From positions 1,918,501-1,982,500 of the forward strand of contig NZ_CP040396.1 in NCBI RefSeq assembly GCF_005577435.1: DNA of 64,000 bases, read 5' to 3'. Both the position numbers and the translations under genes were made by a program. Source of the stretch: Paenibacillus algicola. Lineage in GTDB: Bacteria; Bacillota; Bacilli; Paenibacillales; Paenibacillaceae. Each line of letters begins with the position of its first letter. The first letter of the stretch is position 1. This document shows positions 43,375 through 52,795 of the stretch, one piece after another. The notes beneath the pieces were generated by a model. That model was given only the letters and a program-made list of their open reading frames with translations, had not been told where the DNA came from and ran no database searches.

Positions 43375-44520
43375 ATGCAAGTGATGAACGATGAATACTA
43401 TATGGCTCTTGCCCTGGATTTGGCAGACAAAGCGCAGGGACAGACCGGAATCAACCCTGTCGTGGGCTGTGTTGTCGTGAATCAAGGCCGGCTGGCTGGT
43501 GTAGGTACTCATCTGGAGCGAGGAACGCCTCATGCCGAGGTGCATGCGCTCAATATGGCAGGGGAGCTTGCTGCAGGCAGTACGGTCTACGTTACACTGG
43601 AGCCGTGCAGCCATTATGGCAAGACGCCGCCCTGCAGTGAACGTCTGATTGCCGAAGGTGTTTCCCGCGTGGTGATTGCGATGCAGGATCCGAATCCTCA
43701 GGTCGCAGGACGAGGAATCCAGATGCTTCAGGCAGCAGGGATTCAGGTGGAGACGGGCGTCCTGGAGGCGCGCGCTGTGAGCTTGAATGAGGCTTTTATC
43801 AAATATATTACGACCGGTATGCCTTATGTTACCTTAAAGACAGCGAGCACCCTGGACGGCAAGATCGCTTCCAAGACCGGCGACAGCAAATGGATCTCAA
43901 ATGCTGCATCCCGGACCAGAGTGCATACGCTAAGGCACCGGCATCAAGGAATTATGGTGGGCGTATCCACCGTGATTGCCGACAATCCGCAGCTGACCAC
44001 CCGTCTGCCCGTGCCAGGTATTCATCCTATTCGGATTGTGGTGGACTCGAAGCTGCGAATTCCGATGGACAGCAAGCTGCTGCAGGATGGAATCTCACAA
44101 GTGCTGATTCTGACAACCGAGCAGAGTGATGAGGACAAAGCCAAGGCCCTGCAAGAGCTGGGGGCCGAGATTATCTACTGCGGAGCGGGACCGCGTGTCG
44201 ATATGACATCAGCAATGAAGCAGCTGGGACAGCGAGAAATAGCCTCTATTCTGCTGGAGGGCGGGGGCACGCTGAACGGCTCGATGCTGGAGGAGGAGCT
44301 GGTAGACCGGATCATTCTGTTTATTGCTCCCAAAATTGCGGGAGGCCTGGGAGCACCCTCCAGCTTCATGTTCGGAGGCGTCGAGCAGATGAGCGAGGCG
44401 GTCGTCCTGGAGGATTTAAGCATGGAGCAGCTGGAGGATAATATTATGATTTCCGGCAAGCCGGTGTGGAGAAGGGAACTCCTTGACGGACAGGAAAAAA
44501 ACAGCGATAAGGAGGGTTGA
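43375..44520 (+). CDS. ribD: Riboflavin biosynthesis deaminase/reductase RibD
   Basis: Bifunctional diaminohydroxyphosphoribosylaminopyrimidine deaminase and reductase. The 381-residue protein has the N-terminal deaminase domain (zinc site HAEVHALNMAG and PCSHYGKTPPC) and the C-terminal reductase domain (VTLKTASTLDGKIAS, IMVGVSTVIADNP, LLEGGGTLNGSML). I chose ATG 43375; ATG 43384 and GTG 43360 are in frame, and the ribosome site GTGGGTG is modest. First gene of the riboswitch-controlled operon. Confidence 0.94.
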   Translation: MQVMNDEYYMALALDLADKAQGQTGINPVVGCVVVNQGRLAGVGTHLERGTPHAEVHALNMAGELAAGSTVYVTLEPCSHYGKTPPCSERLIAEGVSRVVIAMQDPNPQVAGRGIQMLQAAGIQVETGVLEARAVSLNEAFIKYITTGMPYVTLKTASTLDGKIASKTGDSKWISNAASRTRVHTLRHRHQGIMVGVSTVIADNPQLTTRLPVPGIHPIRIVVDSKLRIPMDSKLLQDGISQVLILTTEQSDEDKAKALQELGAEIIYCGAGPRVDMTSAMKQLGQREIASILLEGGGTLNGSMLEEELVDRIILFIAPKIAGGLGAPSSFMFGGVEQMSEAVVLEDLSMEQLEDNIMISGKPVWRRELLDGQEKNSDKEG

Positions 44521-44523
44521 TCC

Positions 44524-45192
44524 ATGTTTACAGGCCTTATTGAGGAGATTGGAGAAATGCGGCGCATTGGCCGGAACGGTGAGGCTATGGTGCTTGCTAT
44601 ATCGGCTTCCCGGATTATGGATGATCTGAAGCTCGGCGACAGTGTCGCCGTAAATGGCGTCTGTCTGACAGCGACCTCCATAGAGAACGGGTTATTTACA
44701 GTGGATGTTATGCCGCAGACTTACCGCCATACGAATCTGCGAGTGCTGCAGGCCGGCAGTAAAGTGAACCTGGAGCGGGCAATGGCTGCGGGAAGCCGTT
44801 TCGGCGGACATATTGTTCAGGGTCATGTGGACGGCACGGGTGTAATCTCCCGGGTGAAGCCGGATCAGAATGCGGTAATGTATGAAATCGTTCCTCAGGA
44901 TCGGGATATGTTCAGATATATTATTCCACAGGGCTCCGTAACCCTGGACGGAATCAGTCTTACGGTGGTGGATACGACCGAGAGCAGCTTTACGGTATCC
45001 ATTATTCCCCATACGCTTGAGGAGACGGTGCTGGCTTTAAAGAAGGCCGGAGATTCCGTCAATATTGAGAATGACATTCTGGGCAAATACGTAGATCACC
45101 TGCTTCACTACGGATCTCGTACATCAGGTCATCACAAAAGCAAATCTAGCTCTGTCAGCATGGATTATTTGGCGGAACACGGATTCGCATGA
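44524..45192 (+). CDS. ribE: Riboflavin synthase alpha subunit
   Basis: Dismutates two 6,7-dimethyl-8-ribityllumazines into riboflavin. The 222-residue protein shows the internal duplication of the family: [11 protein letters not shown] and [14 protein letters not shown] in the first barrel, [13 protein letters not shown], and [11 protein letters not shown] in the second. AAGGAGGG precedes the ATG, four bases after the ribD stop. The tail after about residue 200 is Ser/His-rich and probably disordered. Confidence 0.96.
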   Translation: MFTGLIEEIGEMRRIGRNGEAMVLAISASRIMDDLKLGDSVAVNGVCLTATSIENGLFTVDVMPQTYRHTNLRVLQAGSKVNLERAMAAGSRFGGHIVQGHVDGTGVISRVKPDQNAVMYEIVPQDRDMFRYIIPQGSVTLDGISLTVVDTTESSFTVSIIPHTLEETVLALKKAGDSVNIENDILGKYVDHLLHYGSRTSGHHKSKSSSVSMDYLAEHGFA

Positions 45193-45226
45193 GATACAAA
45201 AGCACACAAGAAGGAGGAGGGTTGAC

Positions 45227-46468
45227 ATGCAAGAGCCGTTTCAGTTCCACTCCATTGCCGAAGCGATGGAGGATTTGATGAATGGTAAGGTCGTCATCGT
45301 CGTCGATGATGAAGACCGGGAGAATGAAGGGGATTTTGTAGCGCTGGCAGAAAAAGCGACACCTGAGGTCATCAATTTCATGATTCGTGAAGGCCGGGGC
45401 TTGGTCTGTATGCCTATGACGGCGGAGCGGGCACAGGAGCTGGACCTTAAACCGATGGTGGCGCAGAATACAGATTTTCACGGTACGGCCTTCACGGTTT
45501 CCATCGATCATGTTCAGACGACGACCGGGATTTCAGCTATGGAGCGCTCTATGACGGTACAAGGTATCATGGATCCCACAGCCGGACCTTTCCATTTTCG
45601 CCGGCCGGGGCATATGTTTCCACTGATTGCGAAGCAGGGCGGGGTGCTGCGCCGCGCGGGGCATACTGAGGCCGCTGTCGACTTGGCCCGGATGTGCGGG
45701 TCCTACCCGGCAGGCGTTATTTGTGAGATTATTAAGGAAGATGGAAGTATGGCGAGGCTGCCTGATCTGGTCGAAATCGCCCGTAAATTTGACCTGAAGC
45801 TGATCAGCATCAAGGATATGATCCAGTATCGCAATGCAACCGAGAAGCTAGTGAATCGAGAGGTTTCAGTACGCATGCCGACAGATTATGGTGTGTTTCA
45901 GGCCGTAGCTTACAGTAATGACGTGGATCATAAAGAGCATGTAGCTCTCGTGAAGGGTGAGATTGACGGAGAGAAGCCGGTTCTGGTCCGGGTGCACTCC
46001 GAATGTCTCACAGGGGATGTGTTTCACTCCCACCGCTGTGACTGCGGTCCGCAGTTTGAAGCTGCACTCCGGCAGATCCATGAAGCGGGCAATGGCGTGC
46101 TGCTGTATATGCGGCAGGAGGGCCGGGGCATCGGCTTGATTAATAAGCTGAAGGCCTACAAGCTGCAGGAGGAAGGGCTGGACACCGTCGATGCCAATCT
46201 CAAGCTGGGCTTTCCCGCTGATTTGCGCGATTACGGCATTGGCGCACAGATCCTGAAGGATTTAGGGATTCGCCAGATCCGACTGCTGACCAACAATCCC
46301 CGCAAGATTAAAGGCCTGGAGGGCTATGGGCTGGAGGTCGTGGAGCGGGTCCCGATTCAGATGCCGGAGAATGAGGATAACACCAGTTATCTTCATACGA
46401 AGCAGATGAAGCTGGGTCATATGCTGACCTTTGATGATATTGAGCAAAATGAGGACCAGAACCGCTGA
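45227..46468 (+). CDS. ribBA: Dihydroxybutanone phosphate synthase/GTP cyclohydrolase II
   Basis: A bifunctional enzyme producing both riboflavin precursors. The 413-residue protein begins with the DHBP synthase domain (about 1-200: [26 protein letters not shown] and [13 protein letters not shown]). The GTP cyclohydrolase II domain follows (about 205-400), with zinc site [15 protein letters not shown] and [28 protein letters not shown] precedes the ATG. Third gene of the rib operon. Confidence 0.97.
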   Translation: MQEPFQFHSIAEAMEDLMNGKVVIVVDDEDRENEGDFVALAEKATPEVINFMIREGRGLVCMPMTAERAQELDLKPMVAQNTDFHGTAFTVSIDHVQTTTGISAMERSMTVQGIMDPTAGPFHFRRPGHMFPLIAKQGGVLRRAGHTEAAVDLARMCGSYPAGVICEIIKEDGSMARLPDLVEIARKFDLKLISIKDMIQYRNATEKLVNREVSVRMPTDYGVFQAVAYSNDVDHKEHVALVKGEIDGEKPVLVRVHSECLTGDVFHSHRCDCGPQFEAALRQIHEAGNGVLLYMRQEGRGIGLINKLKAYKLQEEGLDTVDANLKLGFPADLRDYGIGAQILKDLGIRQIRLLTNNPRKIKGLEGYGLEVVERVPIQMPENEDNTSYLHTKQMKLGHMLTFDDIEQNEDQNR

Positions 46469-46557
46469 TCTGCGACAGTAACCGCAATTGTGAAAGCACC
46501 AGCTGATGTTTACTCTTTTAATTCATATAAAATTCATATAAAGAAAGGTTGATATTC

Positions 46558-47025
46558 ATGGCAAATGTATTTGAAGGAAATCTCGTCTCCGAGGGACTGC
46601 GCTACGGCATCGTGGTAGGGCGCTTTAACGAATTTATTACGAGCAAGCTGCTGGGCGGTGCGCTGGATGCACTGAAGCGCCACGGTGTGAAGGAGGAGGA
46701 AACAGATGTGGCATGGGTACCGGGAGCCTTTGAAATTCCTCTGATCGCCCAAAAAATGGCGGAAAGCGGCAAATACGATGCCATCATTACGCTTGGGACG
46801 GTCATTCGCGGCTCTACTACACACTATGATTACGTGTGCAACGAGGTAGCCAAGGGAGTTTCCGCGATCAACCTGAAGACCGGCGTACCGACCATTTTCG
46901 GTGTTGTAACGACAGAGAACATCGAGCAGGCCATTGAGCGGGCAGGCACGAAGGCCGGGAACAAGGGCTGGGATTCTGCAATGGCCGCAATTGAAATGGC
47001 GAACTTGACGAAACAGCTAAAATAG
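46558..47025 (+). CDS. ribH: 6,7-Dimethyl-8-ribityllumazine synthase
   Basis: Forms the lumazine from dihydroxybutanone phosphate and the pyrimidine; the family assembles into capsids. The 155-residue protein has [41 protein letters not shown] (catalytic His) and [27 protein letters not shown] 46558 follows AAAGG by nine bases; the TTG at 46549 is too close. It ends the rib operon, followed by a terminator. A ribT gene, present in B. subtilis, is not seen. Confidence 0.97.
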   Translation: MANVFEGNLVSEGLRYGIVVGRFNEFITSKLLGGALDALKRHGVKEEETDVAWVPGAFEIPLIAQKMAESGKYDAIITLGTVIRGSTTHYDYVCNEVAKGVSAINLKTGVPTIFGVVTTENIEQAIERAGTKAGNKGWDSAMAAIEMANLTKQLK

Positions 47026-47036
47026 TGCTTATTTAA

Positions 47037-47075
47037 TGTAGTGCTCTTTTACAGGGCACTGCATTTTATTTTTTT
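47037..47075 (+). terminator. Terminator of the rib operon
   Basis: TGTAGTGCTC (47037-47046) pairs with GGGCACTGCA (47054-47063) through ten pairs including two G-U. TTTTATTTTTTT follows. Confidence 0.78.
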
Positions 47076-47093
47076 GTGGCGGGAGGATGGATT

Positions 47094-47885
47094 GTGACCG
47101 TATTGTACAAGCTGGAGACCTTCGAAGGACCGCTGGATCTGCTGCTGCATTTGATTGATCAAGCGGAAATCGATATCCAGAATATCCCCGTCAGTGAGAT
47201 CACGGAACAGTACATGACGTATCTGCAGAGCATGAAGGAGCTGGAGCTGGAAATTACGAGTGAATTTCTGGTGATGGCTGCCACACTGCTGTCGATCAAG
47301 AGCAAAATGCTGCTGCCCAAGCCGCCGGTCATCGAAATGGATGACTTTGATATGGACATGGAGGATGATTTTGATCCCCGTGCAGAGCTGGTGCAGCGGC
47401 TGATTGAATATCGAAAGTATAAGGGCATTGCCCAGCATCTGCACGAGAAGGAATGGGAGCGCAGTCTGATTTATTCCAAAGAGCCGGAGGATCTGTCGCC
47501 GTATATGCCGATCGCCGAGGAGAATCCCGTCCAGGGGCTGCATGCCTCGGATCTGATTGCTGCCTTTCAGCGAGCCTTGAGCAAGGCAGTTAAGCGCACC
47601 TCCTATGCCCGCATCCAGCGGGATGAAATCTCGGTCAAGGACCGGATTCGGGAAGTAGTAAACGTTCTTGCATCTCAAGGGCCGGGAGGCCGGGTTCTGT
47701 TCTCCAGGCTGCTCCATGAGGACATGGTGCGCCATGAGATTGTGGTTACGTTTCTGGCGATACTGGAACTAATGAAGATGAAGCAGATTTTCGCTTTTCA
47801 GGAGAAGCTGTTTGATGACATCGTGATGGAGTGGAGAGGGGAAGTCAAGTTTGATGGATTTACCGAAGCTGAAATCACTTATTGA
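47094..47885 (+). CDS. scpA: Chromosome segregation and condensation protein ScpA
   Basis: The kleisin subunit of the bacterial SMC condensin. The 263-residue protein has the N-terminal FEGPLDLLLHLIDQAEIDI and ITEQYMTYLQ motifs, an acidic middle, and a C-terminal winged helix (about 180-255). The start is GTG 47094 with GGGAGG seven bases upstream; the GTG at 47076 precedes that site. It overlaps scpB by 32 bases, so the condensin partners are likely translated together. Confidence 0.95.
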   Translation: MTVLYKLETFEGPLDLLLHLIDQAEIDIQNIPVSEITEQYMTYLQSMKELELEITSEFLVMAATLLSIKSKMLLPKPPVIEMDDFDMDMEDDFDPRAELVQRLIEYRKYKGIAQHLHEKEWERSLIYSKEPEDLSPYMPIAEENPVQGLHASDLIAAFQRALSKAVKRTSYARIQRDEISVKDRIREVVNVLASQGPGGRVLFSRLLHEDMVRHEIVVTFLAILELMKMKQIFAFQEKLFDDIVMEWRGEVKFDGFTEAEITY

Positions 47886-48459
47886 AGGCCTTTTGTTTCT
47901 CTCGGGAGAAGAAGGGCTGTCCGTGAAGCAGCTGGCCGAAATTACCGAGCAGTCGGCAAAACGGATTACCGATGCGCTGGAGGAGCTGAAGGCGGATTGC
48001 GAAGCGGGAGGGCGAGGCCTTCAAATTGTACGGATTGCAGGCAGCTACAAGCTGGCGACGCGGGCAGAGCATGCCGAGTATTTCGAGCGGCTGGCATATT
48101 CGCCTTCCAGATCCTCGTTATCTCAGGCCGCACTCGAGACGCTGGCAATTGTGGCCTACCGGCAGCCCATTACCCGAGTGGAGATCGAAGAGATCCGCGG
48201 GGTTAAGGCAGAGCGAGCCATCCAGACCTTGTCCAACAAGGGTCTAATCGTTGAAGTGGGGCGCGCAGAGGCCATCGGCCGACCGATCCTGTATGGAACG
48301 ACCAAGGCTTTTCTTGATTATTTTGGCCTGGGCAGCATTCAGGATTTGCCGGAGCCTTCACAGTTTGAGGGCGATGGCGACAGCCTGGAAGAGGAAACCC
48401 AAATGCTGTTTGACAAGCTGGATGAGCAGCAGCTTACTTTGGATGACGTCAATTCATAA
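47854..48459 (+). CDS. scpB: Chromosome segregation and condensation protein ScpB
   Basis: A winged-helix partner of ScpA in the SMC complex. The 201-residue protein contains IEGLLFLSGEEGLSVKQLAE, LATRAEHAEYFERL and ETLAIVAYRQPITRVEIEEI with VKAERAIQTL, all typical. It has an acidic C-terminal tail. I start it at ATG 47854, with GAGGGGA upstream; TTG 47851 is immediately adjacent and cannot be excluded. A clear terminator follows the stop. Confidence 0.95.
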   Translation: MDLPKLKSLIEGLLFLSGEEGLSVKQLAEITEQSAKRITDALEELKADCEAGGRGLQIVRIAGSYKLATRAEHAEYFERLAYSPSRSSLSQAALETLAIVAYRQPITRVEIEEIRGVKAERAIQTLSNKGLIVEVGRAEAIGRPILYGTTKAFLDYFGLGSIQDLPEPSQFEGDGDSLEEETQMLFDKLDEQQLTLDDVNS

Positions 48460-48473
48460 TGTGGACTACCTAG

Positions 48474-48496
48474 AGCCCGGGCTTCCCGGGCTTTTT
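48474..48496 (+). terminator. Terminator of scpAB
   Basis: AGCCCGGG (48474-48481) and CCCGGGCT (48485-48492) form a GC-rich 8-bp stem with a 3-base loop, ending in TTTTT. Confidence 0.88.
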
Positions 48497-48581
48497 GACA
48501 TGCCGTATGATTTCTTTCGTAATTGCCATACTAACCCAGAGAAAAGACAGGCAGTAAGAATCTGGTGCTGGAGGGCATGAT

Positions 48582-49277
48582 ATGAATGCATGGGTTGTTG
48601 GTGGCTTATTTGTAGGAGGATTGCTGCTGGTGTGTGCCTGCCTTGTGCTGGGTTCGACCGTAAAGCTGGGGATTCGGATCAAGCTGGCAGCCCGTCAGTA
48701 CTCCATGGTCATTCATATTCATTCCTTATACGGCTTGTTCAAGAAGACGCTGGAGCTGCCTCTGCATTCCTTCAAAGAGGAAGTGGTAGAGGAGCAGCAG
48801 CCGCCTTCACGCTTCTTCGGGAAATGGATCGATCCGTCGGGTAAATCCGATCCCGATGCACGCTCCCGCCTGGCCTTTCAGGATATGAAGAAGCTGCTTC
48901 AGGCTACGGACGGGTTCAAGACATGGATGCTGAGGTCGGTTCGGATCTTCAACGTGTCTTCCGTGTTCTGGTCTACAAGCCTTGCCCTCGATGATGCAGC
49001 TCAAACGGCCACCGCTTCAGGAGCTCTGTGGGGGATCAAGCATATGATCCTTGGCTGGCTGTCGTATCATGTGAAGCTGCATGGCAAGCCGGAGCTGTTT
49101 ATTATTCCGGATTTTAACGGGCCGCCGCAGCTGTCAAGTGCTCTGGATGTCGATCTGCGCGTAAAGGTATATGCCCTGGTGAAGGCGGGGCTTGCGCTGT
49201 GGATTCGGGTGTGGAGAGTGGAAGGCGGACTTCGGACCTGGAAAAACACCCTGCAGCGAGAGCTGGATCAAGCTTGA
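48582..49277 (+). CDS. DUF2953 membrane protein (YtfI-like)
   Basis: A 231-residue protein with one N-terminal membrane span (about 5-26), then a soluble region with MVIHIHSLYGLFKKTLELP, an amphipathic stretch and a C-terminal membrane-proximal segment. It matches the DUF2953 family, whose gene usually stands next to the GerW/YtfJ gene, as here. GGAGGG precedes the ATG. Role unknown; the pairing with ytfJ suggests a sporulation link. Confidence 0.8.
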   Translation: MNAWVVGGLFVGGLLLVCACLVLGSTVKLGIRIKLAARQYSMVIHIHSLYGLFKKTLELPLHSFKEEVVEEQQPPSRFFGKWIDPSGKSDPDARSRLAFQDMKKLLQATDGFKTWMLRSVRIFNVSSVFWSTSLALDDAAQTATASGALWGIKHMILGWLSYHVKLHGKPELFIIPDFNGPPQLSSALDVDLRVKVYALVKAGLALWIRVWRVEGGLRTWKNTLQRELDQA

Positions 49278-49406
49278 GGCCATGAAACATCGGCATCATC
49301 CTTGGGTCGGCAGGAATCGGCATTACATAGTCTGTTTGCATTAGGGGATGATAAACAGCAGGACCTACTTAAGGCTATATCAAAACAGCGTAAAGGAGTA
49401 ATGATC

Positions 49407-49874
49407 ATGTCCGATCACCCGATTCAAGGCTTGATGCAGACCGCGATGGAAAATATTAAAGCAATGGTCGATGTGAACACCATTGTCGGAGATCCAGTCA
49501 ATACACCGGACGGTACGGTAATTCTTCCGATCAGCAAGGTTGCCTTCGGTTTCGCTGCAGGCGGCAGTGATTATAATTCCAGTTCCGACGGTTCACCGAA
49601 CGGCGGGACACAGAACGGCGGAAAGGCGACACTGCCTTTTGGCGGCGGCAGCGGCGGCGGCGTATCGATCCGGCCGATTGCGTTTCTCGTAGTCGGCAAG
49701 GATGGCGTTCACATCGTTCCGCTGGACAACCAGACGCATCTGTTCGAGCGTATTATTGACTCGACGCCTTACCTGCTGGAGCAGATTCAGTCCATGTTCC
49801 AAAGCAGCAATCAGGGGAATGAAACCGCGAAGGATGCTTCTGGTTCCCAGAACGGTAACGGCCATTCCCATTAA
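49407..49874 (+). CDS. ytfJ: GerW-family sporulation protein YtfJ
   Basis: A forespore protein needed for lysozyme resistance or germination in B. subtilis (GerW). The 155-residue protein starts with HPIQGLMQTAMENIKAMVDV and has VDVNTIVGDPVNTPDGTVILP and a Gly-rich FGGGSGGGVSIRPIAFLVV. The C-terminus is Asn/Gly/Ser-rich. ATG 49407 lies eight bases after AAAGGAG; ATG 49401 is too close. A terminator and then repeat copy B follow. Confidence 0.92.
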   Translation: MSDHPIQGLMQTAMENIKAMVDVNTIVGDPVNTPDGTVILPISKVAFGFAAGGSDYNSSSDGSPNGGTQNGGKATLPFGGGSGGGVSIRPIAFLVVGKDGVHIVPLDNQTHLFERIIDSTPYLLEQIQSMFQSSNQGNETAKDASGSQNGNGHSH

Positions 49875-49885
49875 GCCGAGCCCAG

Positions 49886-49920
49886 CTACAGCGAAGGGGC
49901 TGTCCCCGAAGTAGTTTTTT
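49886..49920 (+). terminator. Terminator of ytfJ
   Basis: CTAC and GTAG enclose GGGG-CTGT-CCCC (about 49886-49914), followed by six T. Its AAGGGGCTGTCCC core resembles the terminal motif of repeat copy A read in reverse, so it may mark the left border of the repeat region. Confidence 0.7.
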
Positions 49921-49963
49921 GAATGACGAGACAGTTCTCTTTATGAAAAATTAGGCCAGTAAT

Positions 49964-50192
49964 GAAGAAATGGCGATGTTGGGGAGGTTATCCCTGCATC
50001 GCCATTTCTGACTTTTGGTCTATTACCGCCTTCTTGAGCAACAAGGGGATTGCATGGAATGTCGTCTTCTAAATCCATGTAGAGATAAAGCTGATCCATG
50101 CACGAATCAGCGGAGAGGACGAAACGAGCATCTCTCAACAACAAACGAGGCCATCCCGCAAGACCCTAGATCTTTTGGGATAGCCTCTTTTT
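49964..50192 (+). repeat. Repeat element copy B (structured, terminator-like)
   Basis: GAAATGGCGATG (49967-49978) and CATCGCCATTTC (49997-50008) form a perfect 12-bp stem whose loop shares GGGAGG and ATCCC with copy A. The conserved 19-nt block is at 50017-50035, and the 47-nt block at 50126-50172. The end is a terminator: GAGGCCATCCC (50147-50157) with GGGATAGCCTC (50177-50187) and six T. It starts about 90 bases after ytfJ in the same orientation. It occupies most of the 399-base gap before dacB, and the rest shows nothing I can support. Confidence 0.8.
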
Positions 50193-50273
50193 TGTGTTTG
50201 GTGAGCATAAGGACATACCTGCAGCCTGTCCCGCATATACTTGTACAACATATCACTTTAGCGGAGGATTCCC

Positions 50274-51497
50274 ATGAAAATAAAACGTAACTTGCAGCTT
50301 AGACTGGCTTCCACATGGCTTCTCGGAGTGCTGCTCCTGCTCGGACCTGCAGGCTTGCCTTTCCCGTTCAGTCTGGCTATGACTGTGCATGCCGAGCGTG
50401 TAGAGCAGCAACTCGCAATGCCATCTCCACCGGGTAATTACGCGGAATCGGCAGCACTGATTGACGTCAGCTCCGGCAGGCTGCTGTACAGTAAAGAAGG
50501 CAACAAAAGGATGCGTGTCGCCAGTCTGACCAAAATCATGACGGCAATCGTCGCGATTGAGCATGGAGATTTGAAATCCCAGGTGAAGGTGAGCAAGAAT
50601 GCTTTCGGCAAAGAAGGCTCCTCATTATTTCTAAAGCTTGGTGAGGAGATGCTGCTGGAGCATATGCTGTACGGGTTAATGCTGAGGTCAGGCAATGATG
50701 CAGCTACGGCTATCGCAGAGCATGTCGGCGGCTCAGAGGAGGGCTTTGTGCTGCTTATGAACGAGAAGGCGGCTGAGCTGGGGATGACGGGGTCCCATTT
50801 TATGAATCCGCACGGACTCGACCATGATGAGCACTATTCAACGGCTAACGATATGGCCAAGCTTACGGCTTACGCGCTGCACAATCCCGATTTCGCCGAG
50901 ATCGTCAAGACCGAGGTCAAGAAGGCGCCCAACCCGAATGAGAGCTGGGATTATAAGTGGAGCAACAAAAATAAAATGCTGCATCTGTATGAAGGTGCTG
51001 ACGGCGTCAAGACCGGCTATACGAAAAAAGCATTACGCTGCCTTGTCAGCTCGGCCACGAGAAACGGACAGCAGCTGGCCGTTGTCACCCTTAATGATGG
51101 GAACGACTGGAATGATCACGGCAAGCTGCTGGATTACGGCTTTGAGCATTTTCAGCTGCATCAGCTGATTCAGGAGGGCCAAGCGGTTCAAGGACAGCCG
51201 CTGAAAGCCGGGAACCGCTTTGCCTATGCACTGCTGCCGGCAGAGCAGGCGCTTGTCAAGAACAAGCTCGTCCTGCACAAAGCGGTGGAGCCGGATCTGT
51301 CGTTCGGGAGAAGAGGGTATATCGAGCTGTCGCTGCATGGTGAAGTGATCGGACGGGTGCCGGTGTACGAAGAAGGCAGCTTGATTCCAAAAGAGCAGCA
51401 GGATGAGGAGCATGCACGCGAAACCTGGCACCAAACAGAGAAGCAAGGCTTCTTAAGGTCTGCAGGGATTGTGCTCCGCAAGTTCTTGGGAGATTAA
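50274..51497 (+). CDS. dacB: D-alanyl-D-alanine carboxypeptidase DacB
   Basis: The spore-cortex carboxypeptidase (penicillin-binding protein 5* type), made in the mother cell in B. subtilis. The 407-residue protein has a signal peptide (about 1-40), the active site SLTK (Ser about 84), SGN in LRSGNDAAT, and KTG in VKTGYTKKAL. The C-terminal domain ends with an amphipathic helix. GCGGAGGATTCCC precedes the ATG. spmA and spmB follow, as in B. subtilis. Confidence 0.93.
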   Translation: MKIKRNLQLRLASTWLLGVLLLLGPAGLPFPFSLAMTVHAERVEQQLAMPSPPGNYAESAALIDVSSGRLLYSKEGNKRMRVASLTKIMTAIVAIEHGDLKSQVKVSKNAFGKEGSSLFLKLGEEMLLEHMLYGLMLRSGNDAATAIAEHVGGSEEGFVLLMNEKAAELGMTGSHFMNPHGLDHDEHYSTANDMAKLTAYALHNPDFAEIVKTEVKKAPNPNESWDYKWSNKNKMLHLYEGADGVKTGYTKKALRCLVSSATRNGQQLAVVTLNDGNDWNDHGKLLDYGFEHFQLHQLIQEGQAVQGQPLKAGNRFAYALLPAEQALVKNKLVLHKAVEPDLSFGRRGYIELSLHGEVIGRVPVYEEGSLIPKEQQDEEHARETWHQTEKQGFLRSAGIVLRKFLGD

Positions 51498-51528
51498 AGA
51501 AGGATCATGTCCGAAAGGGGGAACTAGG

Positions 51529-52173
51529 ATGATAAATGTCATCTGGATGGGAATGATCTTGATCGGATTTATCTTTTCCGCCGTGAACGGGAACATCGAG
51601 GACGTTACCAAAGCCGTCTTCGATGGAGCTCAGACTGGCGTAACCGTATCCTTTGGCTTGATCAGTATTATGGTGTTTTGGCTGGGATTAATGAGGCTGG
51701 CAGAGGATTCGGGCCTCCTGGCGAAGATCGCCCGGTTAATGGGACCGGTAGTAAGGTATTTATTTCCTGACATCCCGAAAAATCATCCAGCCTTCGGCTA
51801 CATTCTATCTAATATGAGCGCAAATCTGTTTGGCCTCGGCAATGCAGCAACACCAATGGGAATCAAGGCCATGCAGGAGCTGCAGAAGCTGAATCCGGAC
51901 AAGGAGCAGGCCTCCCCGGCTATGTGCACCTTGCTGGCATTGAACACCGCGAGCATCACCTTGATTCCGACGACGCTAATCGCGATAAGGATGAATTATC
52001 ATTCCGCTAACCCCGCTGAAATTGTAGGCACGACGCTGATGGCGACAGCGGTCGCTACGCTGGCGGCAATTATGGCTGACCGCTGGTGCAGGCATCGGCT
52101 CATCTCACAATCGAAAAAGAAAAAGCCTCCGGCCTGGCCTCATACCCCGAAAGAGGGTGACGCCCCGTGCTAG
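51529..52173 (+). CDS. spmA: Spore maturation protein SpmA
   Basis: A membrane protein of the nucleoside-recognition (Gate) family needed for spore-core dehydration. The 214-residue protein has about five spans, with FSAVNGNIEDVTKAVFDGAQ, GLGNAATPMGIKAMQEL and LLALNTASITLIPTTLIAIR. ATG 51529 follows AAAGGGGGA. Earlier in-frame starts lie within the dacB end. It overlaps spmB by seven bases. Confidence 0.94.
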   Translation: MINVIWMGMILIGFIFSAVNGNIEDVTKAVFDGAQTGVTVSFGLISIMVFWLGLMRLAEDSGLLAKIARLMGPVVRYLFPDIPKNHPAFGYILSNMSANLFGLGNAATPMGIKAMQELQKLNPDKEQASPAMCTLLALNTASITLIPTTLIAIRMNYHSANPAEIVGTTLMATAVATLAAIMADRWCRHRLISQSKKKKPPAWPHTPKEGDAPC

Positions 52174-52700
52174 AGCTGATGAATCTCATCTCTGTCTGGA
52201 TGATTCCGATCGTGATTGCCTTTATCCCATTGTTCGCTTTCGCCCGCAGGGTACTGGTCTATGAAACCTTCGTGGATGGTGCCAAGGACGGCTTCTCGAC
52301 CGCCATATCCATCATCCCGCATCTTGTCGGTATGATGGTGGCCATTAGTGTGTTCCGCGCTTCCGGCGCGCTGGAGGCCATGACCTCCTGGATGGGCCCG
52401 TTTCTGCTGGGTCTTGGCGTACCGCCGGAAATCATGCCATTGGGTCTGCTTCGCCCGCTGACCGGAACGGGCTCCCTGGCCTATACGACCGAGCTGATCC
52501 ATGTCTACGGGCCGGACTCCATCATCGGCCGGATTGCCTCCACCATTCAGGGCAGCACGGATACTACGCTATATGTACTCACTGTATATTTTGGCGCGGT
52601 CGGGATCCGAAAGGGTCGGTATGCCTTGAAGGTCGGCTTGTTCTCGGACATCATCGGATTTATTGCTGCCATCTTTTTTTGCCTGCTTGTCTTCGGATAA
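52167..52700 (+). CDS. spmB: Spore maturation protein SpmB
   Basis: Partner of SpmA in spore-core dehydration. The 177-residue protein has about four membrane spans, YETFVDGAKDGFSTAISIIP (Gate-family motif), RPLTGTGSLA and STDTTLYVLTVYFGAVGIRK. The start is GTG 52167 inside the spmA end, with GAGGGTGA upstream. No transport substrate is known for the pair. Confidence 0.94.
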   Translation: MLELMNLISVWMIPIVIAFIPLFAFARRVLVYETFVDGAKDGFSTAISIIPHLVGMMVAISVFRASGALEAMTSWMGPFLLGLGVPPEIMPLGLLRPLTGTGSLAYTTELIHVYGPDSIIGRIASTIQGSTDTTLYVLTVYFGAVGIRKGRYALKVGLFSDIIGFIAAIFFCLLVFG

Positions 52701-52795
52701 GGAGGCTTTTTAATTATTTCATAGTGACAGGTATCCATACGCCCTGACCCTCTGTCTCATATACTGTGGCATGTCAGAGGAAATGGAGGGCTCCT

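Noticed and set aside
50015..50290. 91-codon plus-strand frame across repeat copy B into dacB
   Set aside because: It runs into the dacB start, has no ribosome site, and does not align as protein with copy A over most of its length.
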